This document shows, piece by piece, positions 14,595-18,321 of a stretch of DNA of 18,321 bases. The stretch covers positions 1 through 18,321 of the forward strand of contig CAZBJJ010000042.1 of the NCBI GenBank assembly GCA_964492245.1, written 5' to 3'. Position 1 is the stretch's first letter. Each line of letters begins with the position of its first letter. Source of the DNA: CAZBJJ01 sp964492245 (GTDB lineage Bacteria > Spirochaetota > Spirochaetia > Treponematales > Breznakiellaceae). Made by a program: the position numbers and the translations under genes. The notes under the pieces are model-generated. The model searched no databases. It was not told the origin of the DNA and was given only the letters and a program-made list of their open reading frames with translations.

Positions 14595-16868
14595 TCAGAG
14601 TATATGTATTTCTGATTTTGTCTGAAAAACAGTTTTCATGATGTCGGAAAGAATTTCATCCTTGGTAAAAAGCACAATCTGCCACCTTGAGTCTTCCCAA
14701 AACTTTTTAAGCAGCTCTACAGCTTTTTTAACCCTCTCTAGGTCTAGGGCATGGAAGGGTTCATCCAAGACGAGAATTCCCGATTCCTCCGGCCTAGCCT
14801 TTAGAGCAAGCGAAAGCCTTGCAGCTAGCCAAAAGGCATCTCGGGTGCCGGTAGAAAGCTGTTCTGGCAGGCGGAACTTGCCCCCGCCATCTTTAACCCT
14901 GATGTCGCCTTCACTAAAGGAGCCAAATTGGACCGACTCCATTCCGGGCATAAATTCCCCAAAGCGAAGAGCAATGTCATTACTGACAATTGCAAATTGC
15001 ATGGAAGAATCTTCAGAGATCTCTTCAAATATTTTTGCCGCAAAGCCCGAAGCCCGTCGCTTAAGGTCTATGTTGCGAATTTCTTTTTCCAATAGGCCAA
15101 TCTGTCTTTGAAGATCGGCTATGGTTTCGGGTAGATTGCCAAGTGCCCCTGAAATATGGCCGACACCCTTATTAAACTTTTCGGCGATATTTTTTTCCTG
15201 CTCGCGAAAATTATCTACAAGGGCAGAAAGCCCTTGCTCGTCTTTTTTAAGCTTCGCAAGCTCAATATCGGAAAGCAAATTTGTTCCGCTCAGTTCTTTT
15301 TCATATTGCATTGCTAAAGTGGTAACTTTTGATTTTAATGCCGGTACATCCTCACATTGCTGTTCGAGCATTTTATTTTTAAGTTCGTTCTCAAGCATTG
15401 AATTTGAGTTTTTTAAATGTGAATATTCTAAGATGCGCTTTCCATATTGCGTTAGGTCTTCGACCTGCATTTTTGTAAACCAGCCTTGCCTTGCTTCTTT
15501 ACGTGCAATTTGTTTATCCCTTACATCTTGATAATTTTTATACGCAATGTCGAAGTCTGCCTTTTTATCTTTTAGCTTTATACCAAGCTGCTTATAATCG
15601 TCCTGTGCATGGGCATAGCGGGACCTAAAATTAATAATACATTCATTTATTTCTGATATAGATTTAGGTTCAGCCTCTTCCTCGCCAACAATTTCTCGCC
15701 ATCTTTTTAGCATCTTTTGAGTAAAGCCTTCGATGCCTGCAGTCTCTTCTTTGTTTATAGTTTTTTTCGTTGCAAATATCGCAATAATAGCAGCAATGGA
15801 GCTTGCTGCAGCTATTGTAAGACCCAATAGAGAAAAAGCCATAAGCACTGCCAAAAGGATACCCGATAGGATAGCTGCCAAGGCGATTGCAATGACGGGC
15901 TTGTTCCACTTTGTAATCTGCCTAATGATAGGTTTTGGCTGTTCCCGCTCAATTTGATCATAAAGCGCATTGAGAGGGTTGATTTTTATGGATAGAGCTA
16001 CAGCTCTGTGGTGCAATTCATCCATGCTCGCTTCTATCTCGTCAATTTCTTTTTTAATTGATTTTGCTTCGACCTCTTTGACGCTACCTTCTTCCTTGGC
16101 AAGCTGAAAAGCTTTTTCAAGATCCTCTATTTCTTTTGATCGGTCCTTTTCGTATATGGCCATTGAGTTCAGTTTTTTTATGTTCTCGAAGAAGATATCG
16201 ATTGTCCGTAATATGCCATAGAGTTTGTTTTTTTCGCGTAATTTTTCTTGAGCCCCAATTTTTTCTTTCAGTTCCGAAAGGATTTTTTCATTTTCTTTTA
16301 TCTTTTTTAAAAGGCCCGTCTGTTCAGTGCCCGATTTTTTATTCTCTTTTTCTTGTTGGAGAATTTTTTCGCGTTCATCTTTTTTTTCTTTAAGAAGGGC
16401 TTCTTTGTCTTCTTTTTCGCCCTGCTTTGCCAGTAATTGCCTTATATGGGCTGAAGATTTTTTTTCTGAGGCTTCTTGACTCAGCTGTTGGTAAAGAACT
16501 CTCGGATCGATGCCGCCAGTAAAGAGCGAAGATTGAATTTTGGCAATCCAATTGCTACCCGAAGCCAGGTTTGTATATATGGCCCCAGATTTTACCGCGT
16601 AAAGGTTTAAGAATTCCTCCTCATCAATTTCAAGCTTTTCCCCCTTACATTCAAGGGAAGAAATCCTCTCTGACGAATCGCCATAGCGTTTTCTTAATTC
16701 CCTACCGCCAGTACTTGTGCCTTTTGGTTTGCTTATATTTTCGAATAATGCATCGAAGATGGTGGATTTTCCCGACTCATTTGGTCCTTGGAAAACAGTT
16801 ATATCCGAGAAAGTAAAAGATTTATTTTTGAATTTGCCAAAGTTGGTAAGCAATAATTGGGTAATCAT
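14595..16868 (-). CDS. YhaN-like SMC/Rad50-type ATPase (SbcC-related) with central membrane hairpin
   Basis: A 757-aa coiled-coil ABC ATPase. Walker A is GPNESGKST (28-36). Long charged coiled coils cover about 130-310 and 380-610. Residues 324-366 are two adjacent hydrophobic stretches rich in Ala/Ile/Leu, which could form a membrane hairpin. The ABC signature is LSTGTRDAFWLAARLSLA (671-688) and Walker B is GILVLDEPFHALD (697-709). The LSTGT signature, size and central transmembrane pair fit YhaN-type proteins rather than classical SbcC (about 1000 aa with a CxxC zinc hook), and no CxxC is present. The usual switch histidine after Walker B is not visible: the strand reads QIVLFTKDE where the family often has a T-x-H. 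The ATG has GGAGG seven bases upstream and overlaps the yhaO stop as ATGA. Likely partner of YhaO in DNA-end processing or repair. It is AT-richer than the genes to its left. Confidence 0.85.
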   Translation of the reverse strand: MITQLLLTNFGKFKNKSFTFSDITVFQGPNESGKSTIFDALFENISKPKGTSTGGRELRKRYGDSSERISSLECKGEKLEIDEEEFLNLYAVKSGAIYTNLASGSNWIAKIQSSLFTGGIDPRVLYQQLSQEASEKKSSAHIRQLLAKQGEKEDKEALLKEKKDEREKILQQEKENKKSGTEQTGLLKKIKENEKILSELKEKIGAQEKLREKNKLYGILRTIDIFFENIKKLNSMAIYEKDRSKEIEDLEKAFQLAKEEGSVKEVEAKSIKKEIDEIEASMDELHHRAVALSIKINPLNALYDQIEREQPKPIIRQITKWNKPVIAIALAAILSGILLAVLMAFSLLGLTIAAASSIAAIIAIFATKKTINKEETAGIEGFTQKMLKRWREIVGEEEAEPKSISEINECIINFRSRYAHAQDDYKQLGIKLKDKKADFDIAYKNYQDVRDKQIARKEARQGWFTKMQVEDLTQYGKRILEYSHLKNSNSMLENELKNKMLEQQCEDVPALKSKVTTLAMQYEKELSGTNLLSDIELAKLKKDEQGLSALVDNFREQEKNIAEKFNKGVGHISGALGNLPETIADLQRQIGLLEKEIRNIDLKRRASGFAAKIFEEISEDSSMQFAIVSNDIALRFGEFMPGMESVQFGSFSEGDIRVKDGGGKFRLPEQLSTGTRDAFWLAARLSLALKARPEESGILVLDEPFHALDLERVKKAVELLKKFWEDSRWQIVLFTKDEILSDIMKTVFQTKSEIHIL

Positions 16869-17959
16869 CTTTTTGCCTCCATAACTTCCTTTATTTTCCT
16901 AAGCCCTATTTCTCTGGCTTTTTGCCAGACCTCCAGCTCGTCCCCTAGCATCGCAGGTTTTTTTGATTCCCAGATGTTTAAAAACTTTTTTGCAATTTCC
17001 TGGGAAGCAATGCCAGAACAGGTTTCAAGATTGTCTTTTATAATTTTCAATTTTCTTAGCTTCATTTTGTAATCGTGTAAGATTTTCTTTTCAAACATAT
17101 CAGCTACAGATATATCCTCTACCAGGCCATTTAGCTCAATCTGTATCCAATCATTTTTCCCCCAGTCTTTTGCCTGTTCTGCAATTTCACTCGATGGCTT
17201 TCCGTCCAGCCCCAAGTCTATGTGGTAGGATCGAAACTGGCCGGCACTTTTAAGCTCAATTTTTTTAAGGCGTATTGAATCGGAGCATTCCAAAAGATTG
17301 AGCGATCGGGGACCGAATTCATCTTTTCGCCAAACCCTGGCCGAGCCTGGATACGCCATAAGTACTTGGCCCATTGTTTTATTATTCGCCAAATGAATAT
17401 GGCCAAGGGCAGCGTAATCGACCTTAAATCGCTGGAAGAGATCGCTGTCCATAACGCCTGCTTTTTCTTCTTCATCATCGAAAAGCCCTGCAAACGAAAG
17501 GTCCTCGTTCGATGCATGGGCAAGGGCGATGCGAAAACCGGTGTTTTTAGTTGGCACAGGCCAATCGATATATCCTCGGTAATCTTTTTGATGGGGGATT
17601 GCCAGAATTTCTAATCCCTTTCGCTCAATAAGGCGAAAGGGAGCATCCTCGAAAGTGATGACATTCTCTTTTGCCAAGCCAAAATTGGTAGATGAAATGG
17701 ATTTTTTATTTCGCCCTAGGTCTTCGTGGTTGCCAACTAGGAGAAAAGCTTCGCAAGCCTCGTCCAATGTGCCAAGTATTCCCTTGAATTCGCTACTCAG
17801 TTTCTCGATTTCGTCGAAGGAATCAAAAATATCACCTGCAAAAAGAAGATAATCAGCTTTTTGCCCATTGGCAATATCAACAATCTCCTTTAAAACGCCA
17901 AGAGAATACTCTCTGTTGCCAGAAGACAAATGAAGATCTGCACAATGTATTATTTTCAT
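16865..17959 (-). CDS. YhaO/SbcD-like metallophosphoesterase (DNA exonuclease subunit)
   Basis: A 364-aa Mre11/SbcD-type calcineurin-like phosphoesterase. All metal-site motifs are present in order: CADLHL (Asp8, His10), AGDIFD (Asp43), GNHED (Asn77, His78), LAHAS (His148) and LGHIH (His187, His189). The remaining 170 residues form the capping and ATPase-binding region. Its stop overlaps the YhaN-like start by four bases, so the two are coupled and very likely form one nuclease-ATPase complex analogous to SbcCD and B. subtilis YhaON. The ATG at 17959 has only a weak AAGGG site about seven bases upstream. It begins ten bases after the end of a RelE-like toxin fragment, and an isolated TATAAT (18036-18031, poor -35) lies within that fragment as a possible promoter. 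It could serve double-strand-break repair or defence; the context does not decide. Confidence 0.88.
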   Translation of the reverse strand: MKIIHCADLHLSSGNREYSLGVLKEIVDIANGQKADYLLFAGDIFDSFDEIEKLSSEFKGILGTLDEACEAFLLVGNHEDLGRNKKSISSTNFGLAKENVITFEDAPFRLIERKGLEILAIPHQKDYRGYIDWPVPTKNTGFRIALAHASNEDLSFAGLFDDEEEKAGVMDSDLFQRFKVDYAALGHIHLANNKTMGQVLMAYPGSARVWRKDEFGPRSLNLLECSDSIRLKKIELKSAGQFRSYHIDLGLDGKPSSEIAEQAKDWGKNDWIQIELNGLVEDISVADMFEKKILHDYKMKLRKLKIIKDNLETCSGIASQEIAKKFLNIWESKKPAMLGDELEVWQKAREIGLRKIKEVMEAKR

Positions 17960-17969
17960 TTAAATACCC

Positions 17970-18137
17970 TTATTTCCCATAAATATCTCTATGTCTACCC
18001 ACATTTATCAGAATGATTTTGCTTTCTTGCATTATAAACTCTAAAGAAATTCGATAAGATATATTTATTGAAACAGAAAAACCTTCAAATGATGTTGTTT
18101 TAAAAGAGTTAAGACGCATAGTACTATCAAAAGTGCT
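17970..18137 (-). pseudogene. C-terminal half of a RelE/ParE-type toxin (truncated remnant)
   Basis: The open frame reads STFDSTMRLNSF, then FEGFSVSINISYRISLEFIM, then IILINVGRHRDIYGK before TAA at 17972-17970. The order of an FxxSxRLxxF element, a GFxSVSIxxxYRIxLEF strand pair and IILIxxGxHxxIY is the C-terminal half of RelE/ParE-fold mRNA interferases, which are usually 85-95 aa. A stop (TAA) lies immediately upstream of the open frame, so the N-terminal alpha-helical half is missing. A neighbouring frame carries FLLVLKHF just before FDST, which may be the rest shifted by one base. The first internal ATG is at 18119 (49 aa). No antitoxin gene follows on this strand. I treat it as a decayed toxin; a short functional peptide cannot be excluded. 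Confidence 0.55.
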
Positions 18138-18190
18138 TTAAAACAAGTAAGAAGCAAAAATAAATAGTCGGCAAAGCCCAGGAAGCTAAC

Positions 18191-18288
18191 TACACCCTTT
18201 CGGGTATAATATGCTGCCTTATTGACAAACTGCACCCTTTCGGGTATAAACAACTTAGAAAACTTGTGATTATACCCGATAAGGTGTA
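18191..18288. promoter_or_regulatory. Three operators at exact 40-bp spacing upstream of an XRE/HipB-like gene
   Basis: O1 TACACCCTTTCGGGTATA (18191-18208) and O2 TGCACCCTTTCGGGTATA (18231-18248) are direct repeats with 17 of 18 identities. O3 TATACCCGATAAGGTGTA (18271-18288) is the same site in inverted orientation with two mismatches to the O1 complement. Each follows a TAnACCC-N4-GGGTnTA-type dyad, and the centres are exactly 40 bp apart, about four DNA turns. O2 lies between the -35 and -10 boxes, and O3 covers the AAGG ribosome-binding site of the following gene. This layout suits autorepression by a cooperatively binding dimeric repressor. The sites are seen; the binder is inferred. Confidence 0.75.
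18222..18250 (+). promoter_or_regulatory. Near-consensus sigma-70 promoter of the HipB-like gene
   Basis: TTGACA (18222-18227), a 17-bp spacer, then TATAAA (18245-18250). It is the strongest promoter in the window by eye. Predicted initiation is near 18257, giving a leader of about 34 bases before the ATG at 18291. A second TATAAT at 18205-18210 overlaps O1 but has no good -35. Operator O2 fills the spacer, so bound repressor would block polymerase. Confidence 0.7.
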
Positions 18289-18290
18289 CT

Positions 18291-18321
18291 ATGAAAGATA
18301 TATCAAACTTTGTTAAAGAGA
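18291..18321 (+). CDS. Start of a probable XRE/HipB-like antitoxin or regulator (partial, cut by window end)
   Basis: Only the first ten codons are present: MKDISNFVKE, then one further base. An ATG with AAGG six bases upstream, a near-consensus promoter and three repressor-type dyads argue that it is a real, autoregulated gene. The opening resembles the first helix of small XRE-family HTH proteins of the HipB type (xxxFVKExRxxxGLTQxxLA), which usually precede a hipA-like kinase gene. Ten residues are too few for certainty. Any other autoregulated HTH protein would fit. Confidence 0.5.
   Translation, partial: MKDISNFVKE

Noticed and set aside
18065..18253. A 62-aa minus-strand open frame with a hydrophobic stretch between yhaO and the HipB-like gene
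   Set aside because: It runs through the operators and overlaps the toxin remnant in another frame. The hydrophobic part comes from AT-rich DNA and no ribosome-binding site is visible.

Overview
The window looks like a chromosomal segment of a spirochaete (Spirochaetota, possibly Treponema-like). This is inferred from gene content: a DUF4954 left-handed beta-helix protein, a duplicated nucleoside-recognition membrane protein and a GNAT/histidine-kinase-like fusion. No rRNA or tRNA is present to confirm the taxonomy. By eye, the left 14.5 kb is moderately GC-rich and the right 3.7 kb is clearly AT-richer.

Layout. (1) 20-3283: a divergent pair, the DUF4954 protein (minus) and a GATE-type membrane protein (plus). 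They are separated by a very short intergenic region in which one TTGACAA could serve as the -35 element in both directions. (2) 3303-3596: a trpR-family repressor (minus), with a TACTAGTA palindrome overlapping its probable -10 box. (3) 12330 down to 3644 (minus): a six-gene amino-acid biosynthesis operon in the order DAHP synthase-prephenate dehydratase fusion, ilvN, leuA, cimA, leuB, ilvB. Most genes have strong Shine-Dalgarno sites and several are coupled or closely spaced. A 20-bp tandem repeat lies between leuA and cimA. (4) 12517-14472 (plus): a 651-aa cytoplasmic protein with an N-terminal GNAT acetyltransferase, a central histidine-kinase-like DHp plus HATPase core, and an unrecognised C-terminal region of about 280 aa. 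A 21-bp repeat lies upstream and a 102-bp foldable inverted-repeat element downstream. (5) 17959 down to 14595 (minus): a yhaO/yhaN (SbcD/SbcC-like) nuclease-ATPase pair. (6) 17970-18321: the C-terminal half of a RelE/ParE-type toxin (minus), then three operators spaced exactly 40 bp apart on a near-consensus promoter, then the first codons of a probable XRE/HipB-like antitoxin (plus) cut by the window edge.

How the genes work together. The operon covers entry to the shikimate pathway and the step to phenylpyruvate (DAHPS-PDT). It also covers acetolactate formation (IlvB + IlvN), the first leucine step (LeuA), the citramalate entry to isoleucine (CimA), and the LeuB dehydrogenase that can serve both the leucine and citramalate routes. 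IlvC, IlvD, LeuCD and chorismate mutase are not here and must be elsewhere. TrpR next door would sense tryptophan, but the only convincing operator is its own.

The strongest candidates for something undescribed are the GNAT-kinase-unknown fusion with its flanking repeats, and the right-hand toxin-antitoxin-like region next to yhaNO.
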